A stretch of 64,000 nt of DNA, from contig JACJYM010000001.1 in the NCBI GenBank assembly GCA_020636155.1, positions 357,118 to 421,117 of the forward strand, in the 5' to 3' direction. Made by a program: the position numbers and the translations under genes. The first letter of the stretch is position 1. Every line of letters starts with the position of its first letter. Under the pieces are notes generated by a model. The model saw only the letters and a program-made list of their open reading frames with translations. It did no database searches and was not told where the DNA came from. This document shows positions 46,844 to 55,837 of this stretch, piece after piece. The DNA is from Lewinellaceae bacterium (GTDB lineage Bacteria > Bacteroidota > Bacteroidia > Chitinophagales > Saprospiraceae).

Positions 46844-48461
46844 GCACTACAGACATATTATTGCCACAATTTTGCTCTTGTGCTTATATTGTAACACGTC
46901 ATTGGGACAAAACAAATCCATAAACGGAAGAATCTCCTATCTTTCGTCGACCAATGTGTATGTGAAATTCCAATCTACTGAAGGGATATTATCAGGCGAT
47001 ACACTTTATATTAATTCCAATGGCATCTCCACTGCCTGCCTACTTGTTCAGCAAAAATCCTCGATTTCTTGTGTATGTACTGCGGTTAATTCTTGTCAAC
47101 CAGAACTCAATCAAGAGGTTCTAGCCATTTTAAATACGAAAATTCAAATTGAAGCAACAGACAATGATTTGGATTCCAAAAAAGATAATAATGTATTTCC
47201 TAAGAGCAATGTCGACACATTAAACCAATCAACAAAGTCTCAATCCATCGAGAAAGTATCACCAGCGAAACAGAAAATAAGAGGTAATTTTTCAATTTAC
47301 AGTACCAATAGCTTATCCGATAGTCGAAAATATGGGAATATAAGGTATCGCTTGGCTTTTAATGGCAATAATCTTAATGATAGTCCTCTTTCAATATCTA
47401 GTTATCTCATGTATCGTCAATACACTTTTGATGATCGCGAAAACTCTCTAAATAATCTTAACTATTTCAGAATTTATGACCTTGCATTAAACTATCAACT
47501 AAAGAATACCTCCATGACTTTTGGTCGAAAAATCAATCCCCGCATGTCAAGCATTGGTGCCATAGATGGCCTACAAATTAATCATCGATTAGGTAGGTTT
47601 GAATTTGGCGGTATTGCAGGTACGAGACCTGACCGACTAGATTATGGTATAAATCTTGATCTAGTTCAGTATGGCCTTTATCTAGGTTATGGTTCTCAGC
47701 GGGGCGAGGCTTATCATCAGTCCACATTAGGCTTAATGGAACAAACCAATAATGGCAGCACTGATCGACGTTTTATTTATTTTCAACATAGCAACAGTGC
47801 CATTGACAAAAACCTAAATATTTTCATTTCGGCAGAGATGGATCTATATGAAAAAATAAACGATACGATTGCCAGTAAATTCGAATTGACCAATTTTTAT
47901 AGCTCTGCGAGATATCGTATTTCTAAAAAGATGTCATTTTCTGTCTCTTACGATAATCGAAAAAATATCATTTACTACGAAACCGACAAAAGTTATGTCG
48001 AACGATTGCTCGAAGATGAGGCACGACAAGGACTGAGATTTAGTTTGCAATTATCCCCACTGAAATATGTTTCATCAGGAATCAGTTATTCTAAAAGATT
48101 CCAAACATCGGGACAAAACCAATCGGATAATTATAATATTTACGTAACCCATAGCCGATTGCCGGGGTTAGAAGCTTTATTGAGTTTAAGGTGGAATTAC
48201 AATGTCTCAAATTATCAAAAGAGCAATATTCTGAATATTCGCATGGCAAAAGATTTTTTTAAGGGAAAATTATTTGCTGAGATATTTGCAAGAAAATCGC
48301 AATACACCTATGGTCAGAACTACGATTTTTCTGATAAGTCGCTAGGTCTAGATTTAGGCATTAGAATTTCCAGAAAACTACTTTTTTATTCGAATATTGA
48401 AAAATACTTCTCAAGTAATCACCAAACCACCTTAAACTTTAGACTTAGGCAAAGGATATGA
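46830..48461 (+). CDS. Outer-membrane beta-barrel protein of the multihaem operon (porin-like conduit partner)
   Basis: I take the ATG at 46830 (MVATKHYRHIIATILLLCLYCNTSLGQ, a signal peptide), giving 543 residues; earlier starts lie inside the cytochrome gene. It overlaps the 61-haem gene by 14 nt. Residues about 30-100 form a small beta domain with four cysteines (SISCVCTAVNSC). From about 150 onward the sequence alternates short amphipathic strands and polar turns (YGNIRYRLAFNGNN, SSYLMYRQYTF, LALNYQLKNTSMTFGRKI, MSFSVSYDNRKNIIYYE), ending TLNFRLRQRI, as in outer-membrane barrels of ~22-28 strands. By analogy to MtrB-type porins it could hold a cytochrome in the outer membrane, but no homology is claimed. 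Confidence 0.75.
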   Translation: MVATKHYRHIIATILLLCLYCNTSLGQNKSINGRISYLSSTNVYVKFQSTEGILSGDTLYINSNGISTACLLVQQKSSISCVCTAVNSCQPELNQEVLAILNTKIQIEATDNDLDSKKDNNVFPKSNVDTLNQSTKSQSIEKVSPAKQKIRGNFSIYSTNSLSDSRKYGNIRYRLAFNGNNLNDSPLSISSYLMYRQYTFDDRENSLNNLNYFRIYDLALNYQLKNTSMTFGRKINPRMSSIGAIDGLQINHRLGRFEFGGIAGTRPDRLDYGINLDLVQYGLYLGYGSQRGEAYHQSTLGLMEQTNNGSTDRRFIYFQHSNSAIDKNLNIFISAEMDLYEKINDTIASKFELTNFYSSARYRISKKMSFSVSYDNRKNIIYYETDKSYVERLLEDEARQGLRFSLQLSPLKYVSSGISYSKRFQTSGQNQSDNYNIYVTHSRLPGLEALLSLRWNYNVSNYQKSNILNIRMAKDFFKGKLFAEIFARKSQYTYGQNYDFSDKSLGLDLGIRISRKLLFYSNIEKYFSSNHQTTLNFRLRQRI

Positions 48462-48474
48462 AAGTAATATCCTT
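48452..48474. terminator. Shared hairpin between the convergent multihaem operon and CoA-transferase gene
   Basis: Arms AAGGATAT (48452-48459) and ATATCCTT (48467-48474), 7-nt loop. The stop codons of both genes (48461 plus strand, 48473 minus strand) fall inside it. There is no long T-run, so termination strength is uncertain. Confidence 0.35.
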
Positions 48475-49768
48475 ATAAGCTAAAATTGCCATTGAAGCGT
48501 TCATAAGCTGCTCTTGCCAGCATCTCACGATCATCAGGATGGGCAATACTTATTAATAATCTAGATCTATCTCTAAGATTCATTCCAGCTAGATTGACCG
48601 CACCATATTCTGTAACAACATAATGTACGTGGCCTCTGGTCGTCACCACCCCTGCACCCTCATGCAAGTGGGGAACAATGCGAGGTAAGCCCTTCCTCGT
48701 ACGTGAATTAATCGCGATAATTGGTTTTCCACCTTCGCTCAAGGCCGCACCTCTGATATAATCCATTTGCCCTCCAATGCCACTATACTGGTAATAACCT
48801 ATAGAATCAGCACACACCTGACCCGTGAGATCCACTTCTATGGCACTATTGATCGCCACCATTTTAGGATTGAGCTTGATGATGGCAGGATCATTGACAT
48901 AATCCATATCAAGGAAATTAAATGCCGGATTATCATCAATGTAGTCGTACAATGCCCGTGACCCCAATGCAAAACCGACGATTCCGATATTCTGATGAAT
49001 TTTCTTTTTGGTATTGTTTATCACATCATTTTCGAATAGAGGAAGAAGACCATCGGAAAACATTTCTGTATGCAGTCCTAAATTTTTGTGATTCCCTAGA
49101 CATCTCAATACTGCATCAGGAATGGTACCAATGCCCATTTGAAGAGTACTTCCATCCTCAATCATCTCTGCAATAATCTCGCCTATTCTTAAGTCCTCAG
49201 CAGAAACTTTGCCGCCATAATTTATTTCAGCTAAAGGCTCTTCAAGATATACCACATGATGAAAACGGGAGGAGTGGATAATTCCGTCACCATGGGTCCT
49301 CGGAACATTGGGATTGACCTGAGCAATAATCATTTTAGCGACTCTAGTCGCCGTACGTCCAATATCGACCGAAGCTCCCATCGAGCAGTATCCGTGTTTG
49401 TCAGGTGGAGACACTTGAATGATGGCGACATCAATTGGAATTTTCCCTCTTCTAAACCAGTGAGGGATATCACTCAAAAAGATAGGCACGAAATCTGCCC
49501 AACCGCCATTAACTGCCTTCCTTACCGGCTCAGAGACGAATAGGCTATTGATATGAAAACTGTCCTTGTATTCTTCTTTTGCAATTTCGACTTCGCCTTG
49601 TAAAGAGATGGAAATCACATCCACATTTTTTAATCGGTCAGACTGTCGTGCCATTTCTCTAAGGAGAGAAGCTGGAGTCTGAGCACTGCCCTGAAGAAAC
49701 ACACGATCTCCACTTTTTATATGTGAAATCGCCTCTTCTAAACTTATATATTTTAAAGGATTGTTCAT
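48473..49768 (-). CDS. Acetyl-CoA hydrolase/transferase family protein (CoA-transferase)
   Basis: 431 residues, full length for the family. Seen: GDRVFLQGSAQTPASLLREMA, the N-terminal segment DVAIIQVSPPDKHGYCSMGASVD, LQMGIGTIPDAVL, HTEMFSDGLLPLFE with the catalytic Glu that forms the glutamyl-CoA thioester, GSRALYDYIDDNPAF, and GGQMDYIRGAALSEGGKPIIA. It moves CoA between acetate and another acyl group (4-hydroxybutyrate CoA-transferase type) or hydrolyses acetyl-CoA; which is not decidable here. It is convergent with the multihaem operon and alone on its strand. Confidence 0.92.
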   Translation of the reverse strand: MNNPLKYISLEEAISHIKSGDRVFLQGSAQTPASLLREMARQSDRLKNVDVISISLQGEVEIAKEEYKDSFHINSLFVSEPVRKAVNGGWADFVPIFLSDIPHWFRRGKIPIDVAIIQVSPPDKHGYCSMGASVDIGRTATRVAKMIIAQVNPNVPRTHGDGIIHSSRFHHVVYLEEPLAEINYGGKVSAEDLRIGEIIAEMIEDGSTLQMGIGTIPDAVLRCLGNHKNLGLHTEMFSDGLLPLFENDVINNTKKKIHQNIGIVGFALGSRALYDYIDDNPAFNFLDMDYVNDPAIIKLNPKMVAINSAIEVDLTGQVCADSIGYYQYSGIGGQMDYIRGAALSEGGKPIIAINSRTRKGLPRIVPHLHEGAGVVTTRGHVHYVVTEYGAVNLAGMNLRDRSRLLISIAHPDDREMLARAAYERFNGNFSL

Positions 49769-50236
49769 TTTTTTATGACTTTATTTTTATAAAAAATACT
49801 TGAAGTTCAAAATATTTAGGATCTCTTTGACTTCCTAAATACTACGGCAAATTTACGCTTTGGAGCACGAAAAATTGAGAAATTGTAGCACTTTAGGCAC
49901 AAGAATTATAGAAAATAACCGAGTAAATTTCTACTTAGTTAGTCAAGTTAAATACTAAATAAATTTAGTTTACAATCAAACCAAAGAGAAAATTTGCCTC
50001 CCGATATCAGAGGCTGAATGTCTAATGGAAAAATGTTACAAAGTCAAAAAAAAACGACATAATAATAAAAACTAAAACTTTAATCGTATTTACACTAATT
50101 ACACAATCATATCAAGATATAAAACACAAAAATCAACTCTACTTTCAATCATTGAAAAGTCACTAGGAAATCAAATCAATAATTTTATAATGTGAATTAA
50201 TAATTTTTAATACGTCAATGTAAAATAAATTTAAAA
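49769..50236. other. AT-rich intergenic region
   Basis: 468 nt between divergent genes. No open frame, tRNA-like fold or strong repeat is visible. It must contain the promoters for the CoA-transferase and the downstream secreted protein; none stands out. Confidence 0.5.
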
Positions 50237-51211
50237 ATGATAAATATTGTGAATGTGAGGGGAGTTTACTGCTTTTTAGTTTTTCTATGGATAACCAATA
50301 CTTCTTTTGGGCAGTCCCTTTGGTTTCAGGAAGGTTCTACTTGGGTGCATCGTGTCATACAATTAGATGCTGGTGGATATGCCGAAACAACGATAGAGAA
50401 GGACACCGTTATTAATGGTATCAGTTGTAAAAAACTGGTAAGCACGTACAAAGTATTTGATTTCAATCCTCCATTCCCGTTGATCGCTAGTGGAGATGCG
50501 GATGCTCCAGTTTATATGTATGCCAATGCCGACGATAATGAAGTTTATTTCTACGAAGAAGGGGTCTTTAAGAAAATCTATGATTTTACAGCACAGGTCG
50601 GAGATATCATTGAATTGCCATACAATACCACAAACGGTGTATCTTCATTATGTCCAAATAATAATTTTATAATTGACAGTGTAGGCACGGATAACATCGA
50701 TGGTGTGGACTTAAAATGGATGTCAGTATCACCTACGGAGGAAACACAAAACTTTTATGATGGTAAAATCTATCAAAAAATGGGATCTACCAGTTGGTTT
50801 TTCACGACATTGGTTGCACCGGGAATTTGTATTGGCACGATAGAGGACATGAATTTTATCGATGAATTCAGGTGTTTTTCTGATAACAATTTTGAATTTA
50901 AACATCAAGGAATCATCGACTTTTATGGTGGGAATTGTTATTTTCCCGATACTACGACCGTGGGGATTACTGAGATATCTGATAATGCGAAGCTTAAAGT
51001 ATTCCCAAATCCAGTCTTAGATTACTTAAACCTTGAAACTGAAGAAGCTTCGATATCTAATGTAAATATTTTCAACATCTTAGGCGTCGAAGTCTTAAGT
51101 ACAGAGCTTTCACAAGGTTCTAAGACCGTGGATTGCCAAAGATTGAAACCGGGAATTTATTTCTTAAAAGCAGACACACATCCTAGGACAGTCAAGTTTA
51201 TCAAATTATAA
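50237..51211 (+). CDS. Secreted protein with T9SS type A C-terminal signal
   Basis: 324 residues with an N-terminal signal (VYCFLVFLWITNTSFGQ). The middle part (EGSTWVHRVIQLDAGGYAETTIEKDTVI as three strands, then KKLVSTYKV and YFYEEGVFKKIYDF) resembles a family of secreted Bacteroidota proteins of unknown role in which each protein is mostly beta-strand. The last ~75 residues are a type A sorting domain: KVFPNPVLDYLNLE, NVNIFNILGVEVLS, LKPGIYFLKAD, TVKFIKL. Single gene, followed by repeats and the toxin-antitoxin island. Confidence 0.82.
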   Translation: MINIVNVRGVYCFLVFLWITNTSFGQSLWFQEGSTWVHRVIQLDAGGYAETTIEKDTVINGISCKKLVSTYKVFDFNPPFPLIASGDADAPVYMYANADDNEVYFYEEGVFKKIYDFTAQVGDIIELPYNTTNGVSSLCPNNNFIIDSVGTDNIDGVDLKWMSVSPTEETQNFYDGKIYQKMGSTSWFFTTLVAPGICIGTIEDMNFIDEFRCFSDNNFEFKHQGIIDFYGGNCYFPDTTTVGITEISDNAKLKVFPNPVLDYLNLETEEASISNVNIFNILGVEVLSTELSQGSKTVDCQRLKPGIYFLKADTHPRTVKFIKL

Positions 51212-51297
51212 GAGTGGGGGGAGGAGATACTTCTCCCATTTCCATGTGTAGGTTGTGTCAACGTCATTACGTAAACAAATATCTTATCAAAACTTAA

Positions 51298-51388
51298 TCA
51301 ACGAATTCCACACAAAGATGGATTTATTTTGCCGATTTACTGCATAATACTTGTAATGTCAACACGTTGATGGAGTTTTAAACATTGT
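51298..51388. repeat. Left copy of a ~90-bp direct repeat flanking the PIN toxin-antitoxin pair
   Basis: Contains AATTCCACACAAAGATGG, TGCCGATTTACTGCATAATA and TGTCAACACGTTGATGGAG in that order; the same order recurs at 52636-52728. Its upstream part (GTCATTACGTAAACAAATATC, TTAATCAACGAATTCCACAC) is also related to 55275-55335. Confidence 0.75.
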
Positions 51389-51410
51389 TGAATGGAGGAT
51401 ATTAGTTCGA

Positions 51411-51974
51411 TTAGATTTGTGAATGCAAAAAATCTGCAGTTTCTCGTAAACCATGTTTTCTTAAATTATTCAATATTTCAAATTCATCTAAATCAGGATT
51501 TCTTCGATTAAAGACTAATTCTTTGAATGCTTTAACCGCTTGTTCAGGATCTAGATCTATAATATCAGTTAAAAAATCATCTGCGGTTTTATCCGTCAAA
51601 CCAAAAGATGCCAAATAATCTAAAGGAAAATCTTTAATATTGTTCGTAACTATAATATTGGCGTTAGTTTTTATTGCTGCCGCTAAAACGTGACAATCTT
51701 TAACGTCTGGTAATTCCAAATTATGTATTAAGCCGGAATAATTTGTAACTAAAGCGTCTGGGAAAGCTAAATTTGCTTTCTCCACCCTTTTACTAGCTTC
51801 TTTTTCACTAATTCCTTTTCGCATCATTACATCTTTCTATTCATCAAAAATATGCTCGCTCCATTTAGGGGTATACATATCATAATAAGCAAACCAAAAA
51901 AGTAAATCTCTGATTTCAATCGGATAAATAACATTTGTGTCTAATACACATTTAAATCTAACGCTATGAATCAT
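51411..51974 (-). pseudogene. PIN-domain toxin gene, broken by an in-frame TAG
   Basis: From the ATG at 51974 the frame reads MIHSVRFKCVLDTNVIYPIE, the first PIN strand with the metal-binding Asp (LDTNV), and continues to HIFDE, where TAG occupies 51837-51839. The same frame resumes KDVMMRKGISEKEASKR and carries the rest of the domain: PDVKDCHVLAAAIKTNANIIVTNNIKDF, with the other acidic residues. A single change from TGG (Trp) would give this stop. PIN toxins are RNases paired with an antitoxin; here the antitoxin is the overlapping upstream gene (11-nt overlap). A re-initiated product from 51827 would lack the first metal ligand. Confidence 0.85.
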
Positions 51975-52425
51975 ATAAGCCTAATTCTTCATCAGATTTC
52001 ATAATATCGATGATATTTTGCTTCTGATTCTTTTTTAGGTTTTTTCTATAACCCATAACATCTTCGTATCTAACTCTCCTATGTTTACCGATTTTTGTAT
52101 ATTCTATTTCTCCTTCTTCCAATAGTTTAACAAGATGAGGTCTTGAGCAACCCAAGATTTCAGCCGCTTTTTGAGTTGTGACTTCTGTTGCAATAGGAAC
52201 AAGAGAAAATGGCTTACCTTGACTCATAGCCTTCAATATTTCTCCTAAAAAAACAAGAGCACTTAGTGGGATTTTAATTCTCTCTTGTGTTTCTTCAATC
52301 TCAATTTCAAGATATTCTGATTTTAATTGTTCGATTGCAGAAGTCAAAGCATCATAAGATTCAATTGCTAATTTTTGTTCGTCCTTTGAAGGTCGATTTA
52401 TTTTTTTAAATGTTTCCATACGCAT
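51964..52425 (-). CDS. Excisionase-type HTH antitoxin of the PIN pair
   Basis: 153 residues. N-terminal helical part, then TEVTTQKAAEILGCSRPHLVKLLEEGEIEYTKIGKHRRVRYEDVMGYRK, a complete excisionase/MerR-like DNA-binding domain. Such HTH proteins pair with PIN toxins and repress their own promoter. The stop lies inside the toxin start, so translation was coupled. It appears intact although the toxin is broken. Confidence 0.85.
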   Translation of the reverse strand: MRMETFKKINRPSKDEQKLAIESYDALTSAIEQLKSEYLEIEIEETQERIKIPLSALVFLGEILKAMSQGKPFSLVPIATEVTTQKAAEILGCSRPHLVKLLEEGEIEYTKIGKHRRVRYEDVMGYRKNLKKNQKQNIIDIMKSDEELGLYDS

Positions 52426-52635
52426 TGTGAATTGTGTTCAAAACTACAACAATAAACGAAATAAACGAAACAACTTTGTCAATTAGTGTTAAATTTCTAA
52501 AAAATTATTAGCATATAGATATTTGTTCAATAATATCCCAAATTATTATTAAAAATTCGACTTGCTTTTAATGTACCCCCTTTTTGCCGTAGGTTATTCC
52601 TATCAATCCTTTTCAAATATCTTTATAAAATATAA

Positions 52636-52728
52636 TCAAAAAATTCCACACAAAGATGGATTTATGTTGCCGATTTGCTGCATAATACTTTTAATGTCAA
52701 CACGTTGATGGAGTTTTAAACTATGCTG
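52636..52728. repeat. Right copy of the ~90-bp direct repeat
   Basis: Same blocks as at 51298-51388 with a few substitutions (TGCCGATTTGCTGCATAATA). Together they bracket the PIN toxin-antitoxin pair in a 1.4-kb segment. The rest of the gap from 52426 is AT-rich without a gene. Confidence 0.75.
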
Positions 52729-52745
52729 AATAAGGGAGCTTTTAT

Positions 52746-53273
52746 TTATAATTTCACAAATAATTTATTGATTGGCTTAAATCTTGCTAAACTACTTATT
52801 ACCGCTTCTTTGTTTTGAGCATCTGACCATCCAAATTTTCTATTTTGCAAGCCTACAACGCTATATGTTACGATAATAGAAGAACGTAGAACTAATTTAT
52901 CTTCCTTGTAAATAAGTATTTCGCTTTCACAAGTTGCCATATCCCCGTCTGATTTTCTAAATATAAAATCTCGTTTAAGATTTTGAAGTATTTCATTATC
53001 CTTACACACTAACAGCTTGTTTCTATCCATTTCTTTAGGCAATTCATTAAGATCTACTCTCTCAAACAACAAGTATGCAACATTATTACCAGACGTGAAA
53101 TCTATGTTTTCTAATGGATTAAAAGTAAACTGTTCAGAGCTATTTATATTCACCATTTCAAATTGTTCATCTTCAAACACGATTGGAAAATCATAGGGTA
53201 AAAGCAAAGGAATTATCAACGCAAAAAGAAATATTACTATAAGAGCCAAAACAATAAAATTTTTTCTTCTCAT
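52746..53273 (-). CDS. Membrane-anchored protein of unknown function
   Basis: 175 residues. A basic start and one hydrophobic helix (FIVLALIVIFLFALIIPLLLPY, about 6-27), then an extracytoplasmic part with LLFERVDLNELPKEMDRNKLLVC and ILIYKEDKLVLRSSIIVTYS, mostly predicted strand. I recognise no family. It stands alone between two toxin-antitoxin modules on the same strand and could be cargo of that island. Confidence 0.65.
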   Translation of the reverse strand: MRRKNFIVLALIVIFLFALIIPLLLPYDFPIVFEDEQFEMVNINSSEQFTFNPLENIDFTSGNNVAYLLFERVDLNELPKEMDRNKLLVCKDNEILQNLKRDFIFRKSDGDMATCESEILIYKEDKLVLRSSIIVTYSVVGLQNRKFGWSDAQNKEAVISSLARFKPINKLFVKL

Positions 53274-53338
53274 GTCTATTAAGTTTTAAGAGCTTAATTC
53301 AAAATCCTTGGCTCTAATAACTAAAATAATTAAAATTT

Positions 53339-53591
53339 TTAATAGACATCTTTTCGATTCCGAATTCTTATCACTTGCACGAGCAAAATCTTATCTTCTA
53401 CTGTGTATAATACTCTATAATTGGCAACTCTGATCCTAAATTCATTTGTACTACCTGTTAATTTGACACATCCATCAGGTCTTGGATTCGCTTTAAGAAT
53501 GCTGATTTTTTTTTGTAATTTTTATTGATTCCTTTAAGGGTCATTTTGACATCTCTTTTAAAGCAGATTTGACGATATATACTCTATACAT
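53339..53591 (-). pseudogene. RelE/ParE-type toxin gene with a stop and a frameshift
   Basis: Starts at ATG 53591 inside the antitoxin stop (8-nt overlap): MYRVYIVKSALKEMSK, then TGA, then PLKESIKITKK in the same frame. After a run of nine A residues the frame is lost; with eight A residues it continues ISILKANPRPDGCVKLTGS, TNEFRIRVANYRVLYTVED, LLVQVIRIRNRKDVY to TAA at 53339. This is a complete RelE-fold toxin (LKANPRPDGCVKL..., YRVLY and RIRNRKDVY are family signatures) of 83 residues. The length, 253 nt, is one base more than a multiple of three. Confidence 0.85.
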
Positions 53592-53796
53592 ACCTATCTA
53601 AATTCCCTTCAGAGTTCAATTCCTCAATTATATCATCTAGTGGGTATGAATCTTCATTTTTACGATTTGCAATTGCCAATCGATCCAATATGTCCTCAAC
53701 TATGAATCCATACTTTTCAATATCAATCTGAACAAAACGTTTCTTATTATTTTCGTCAGTTATGTAGATTATTCCATCCATTTTAGAAAATAGCAT
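53584..53796 (-). CDS. Antitoxin of the broken RelE/ParE module
   Basis: 70 residues (ATG at 53796 or 53781). It reads FVQIDIEKYGFIVEDILDRLAIANRKNEDSYPLDDIIEELN, the acidic helical type that occurs upstream of RelE-like toxins in Bacteroidota. The stop overlaps the toxin start. It looks intact. Confidence 0.7.
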   Translation of the reverse strand: MLFSKMDGIIYITDENNKKRFVQIDIEKYGFIVEDILDRLAIANRKNEDSYPLDDIIEELNSEGNLDRYV

Positions 53797-53960
53797 TTTT
53801 CTAATATAACGAATAATTTCTATTATTGATTCATTTTTAACAATTAATTTCCAATCAGATTTTGTACAATCATTACTTCCTACCTAGAATACGCTGCGTC
53901 AACTTCTATACAAGCACACATCCAATTTTAAATCAACATAATCCATACAAAGACAATTCA

Positions 53961-54472
53961 TACAAACACAATTAATACATTCTGCTCTACTAATTATTTT
54001 AGCTCTGCCAGCATAGCGACGTAGTTACAAACTATGCAGAACGGGAAACCATGTCACAGAATAGATTACTATGTATCAAAGTCATGGACATTCGAAGATT
54101 GACTCATTTTTTTTGTTTAGGTACTTCTGAGACGGAGATTGAAGAGCATTTCATCTTGTTATAGTTCGGTTCGGAGCCATTATGCTCCAAAACCGTGTGG
54201 ATGATTAATTGATTTAATATCTCTTGGATTTCATTAAATAAAATATTTTCAGCATTTTTAGATAAATTTGTTTTGTCATTATTAATGTCTATACAAAGAG
54301 TATGGCAGACAAGCTAAAGAAGCCCGGGGAAGCTAAAGGACTGTCGCAGAAAGAAATATATAATGAGATTGGCTTAAGAACTGTCCATTACAATGAGCTA
54401 GAAAAAGGATTAGCTGAGTCTTCTCTTGAAATTTTAATGAACTGGCTTTCTTTTATGGTGTTTCTATTTGAT
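53961..54472. repeat. Left copy of a 512-bp near-identical duplication
   Basis: Aligns with 55326-55837 at a constant offset of 1365 bp with only scattered substitutions and no net gap. It consists of ~340 bp without a gene (with GCATAG...CTATGC and TAGTT-ACAA-AACTA-like inverted repeats near 54010-54035) followed by the 5' part of a helix-turn-helix gene. Confidence 0.9.
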
Positions 54473-54661
54473 GAGATAGTATAATACAAAGCCGATATTA
54501 AAGCCATTATAATAAAGGAAAAAACGGCTTTGGAACAATTGCGATTAATTATTCAACACAACGCCATAGATAAAAGAAACTTAATGAATATTATTGATAC
54601 AATGCTTTCAAAGCAGAAGTTTCAAATCTTTTTTGAGCAAAATTTACAAATTTTAAAATAA
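54302..54661 (+). pseudogene. XRE-type helix-turn-helix regulator, decayed (copy 1)
   Basis: Reads MADKLKKPGEAKGLSQKEIYNEIGLRTVHYNELEKGLAESSLEILM, the XRE HTH, then NWLSFMVFLFDEIV, TAA, and in the same frame a typical XRE C-terminus: YKADIKAIIIKEKTALEQL, KRNLMNIIDTMLSKQKF, FFEQNLQILK, stop. Compared with relatives in memory (KKAREAKG; ILMKLASFYGVSIDEI), two segments are shifted by paired single-base changes in homopolymers that cancel each other. It probably was the repressor of a toxin module. Confidence 0.7.
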
Positions 54662-54667
54662 GGTATT

Positions 54668-54904
54668 ATGTACACAACTTATCATTTAAAATCAGCACAG
54701 GAAGTTAGTACCGATATTTTGGATGCCATCAAAGCTACCTTTAAATCGAAGCCTATCACTATTATTGTCGAAGAGGACGACCGAGATTTTGAGTTGACGT
54801 CTGATATGAGAACCGTTTTGGATGAACGCTTACAGGAAGATGAAAGTACTTATCTATCGGCCGATGAGTCAATCAACCAACTCAATAAAAAGTATGGCTT
54901 ATAA
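54668..54904 (+). CDS. Antitoxin of an intact ParE/RelE-type module
   Basis: 78 residues from ATG 54668. Acidic and helical at the end (EDDRDFELTSDMRTVLDERLQEDESTYLSADESINQLNKKYGL), a form common for antitoxins placed before ParE-like toxins. It overlaps the toxin start by 11 nt. This is the only two-gene module in the island where both members are uninterrupted. Confidence 0.8.
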   Translation: MYTTYHLKSAQEVSTDILDAIKATFKSKPITIIVEEDDRDFELTSDMRTVLDERLQEDESTYLSADESINQLNKKYGL

Positions 54905-55190
54905 AGTCATTATTTCGCCTCGAGCTCAAAAAGAAATTGAAAATGCCATTGATTACTACGCTTTGTACAGCGTGGATGCTCCCGTAAATTTCATTTCATT
55001 ACTCACAGAAACCTACGGATCACTGGAATCAAACCCTTTTTTCAAGGTTCGGTATAAAAACATCCGTGCTTTGAAGATTAAGAAATTTCCATACTCATTG
55101 TATTTCTCCATCAACGAAGATAACAACACGGTTCGGATACTTTCATGTTTTCATAACAAACGTAACCCTAATAAAAGACCAAGGGTATAA
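54894..55190 (+). CDS. ParE/RelE-family toxin, intact
   Basis: I take the ATG at 54894 (MAYKVIISPRAQKEIENAIDYYALYS), inside the antitoxin's last codons; 98 residues. Seen: the first helix after ISPRAQKEI, then FFKVRYKNIRALKIKKFPYSLYFSINED, NTVRILSCFHNKRNPNKR, which match the RelE/ParE beta-sheet with its conserved basic C-terminus. It would inhibit gyrase or cleave mRNA, neutralised by the upstream antitoxin. Confidence 0.88.
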   Translation: MAYKVIISPRAQKEIENAIDYYALYSVDAPVNFISLLTETYGSLESNPFFKVRYKNIRALKIKKFPYSLYFSINEDNNTVRILSCFHNKRNPNKRPRV

Positions 55191-55325
55191 AATGAAATAA
55201 GTTACCATTTAGGAGGATTTTGCTTTATATATCGGATACTTGCTTTATTCGCTCATCCGGCGTAGCCTGCGTCTCAGTCATTACGTACACACATATCTTA
55301 TCTGAATTTAAATCAACGAATTCCA

Positions 55326-55837
55326 TACAAACACAATTAATACATTCTGCTCTACTAATTATTTTAGCTCTGCCAGCATAGCGACGTAGTTACAAACTAT
55401 GCAGAACGGGAAACCATGTCACAGAATAGATTACTATGTATCAAAGTCATGGACATTCGAAGATTGACTCATTTTTTTTGTTTAGGTACTTCTGAGACGG
55501 AGAATGAAGAGCATTTCATCTTGTTATAGTTCGGTTCGGAGCCATTATGCTCCAAAACCGTGTGGATGATTAATTGATTTAATATCTCTTGGATTTCATT
55601 AAATAAAATATTTTCAGCATTTTTAGATAAATTTGTTTTGTCATTATTAATGTCTATACAAAGAGTATGGCAGACAAGCTAAAGAAGCCCGGCCTAGCTT
55701 AAGGACTGTCACAGAAAGAAATATATAATGAGATTGGCTTAAGAACTGTCCATTACAATGAGCTAGAAAAAGGATTAGCTGAGTCTTCTCTTGAAATTTT
55801 AATGAACTGGCTTTCTTTTATGGTGTTTCTATTTGAT
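55326..55837. repeat. Right copy of the 512-bp duplication
   Basis: Partner of 53961-54472. At its left, TCATTACGTACACACATATC and AAATCAACGAATTCCATACAA are related to 51258-51315. The copy ends at TTTCTATTTGAT, after which the two loci differ completely. Confidence 0.9.
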
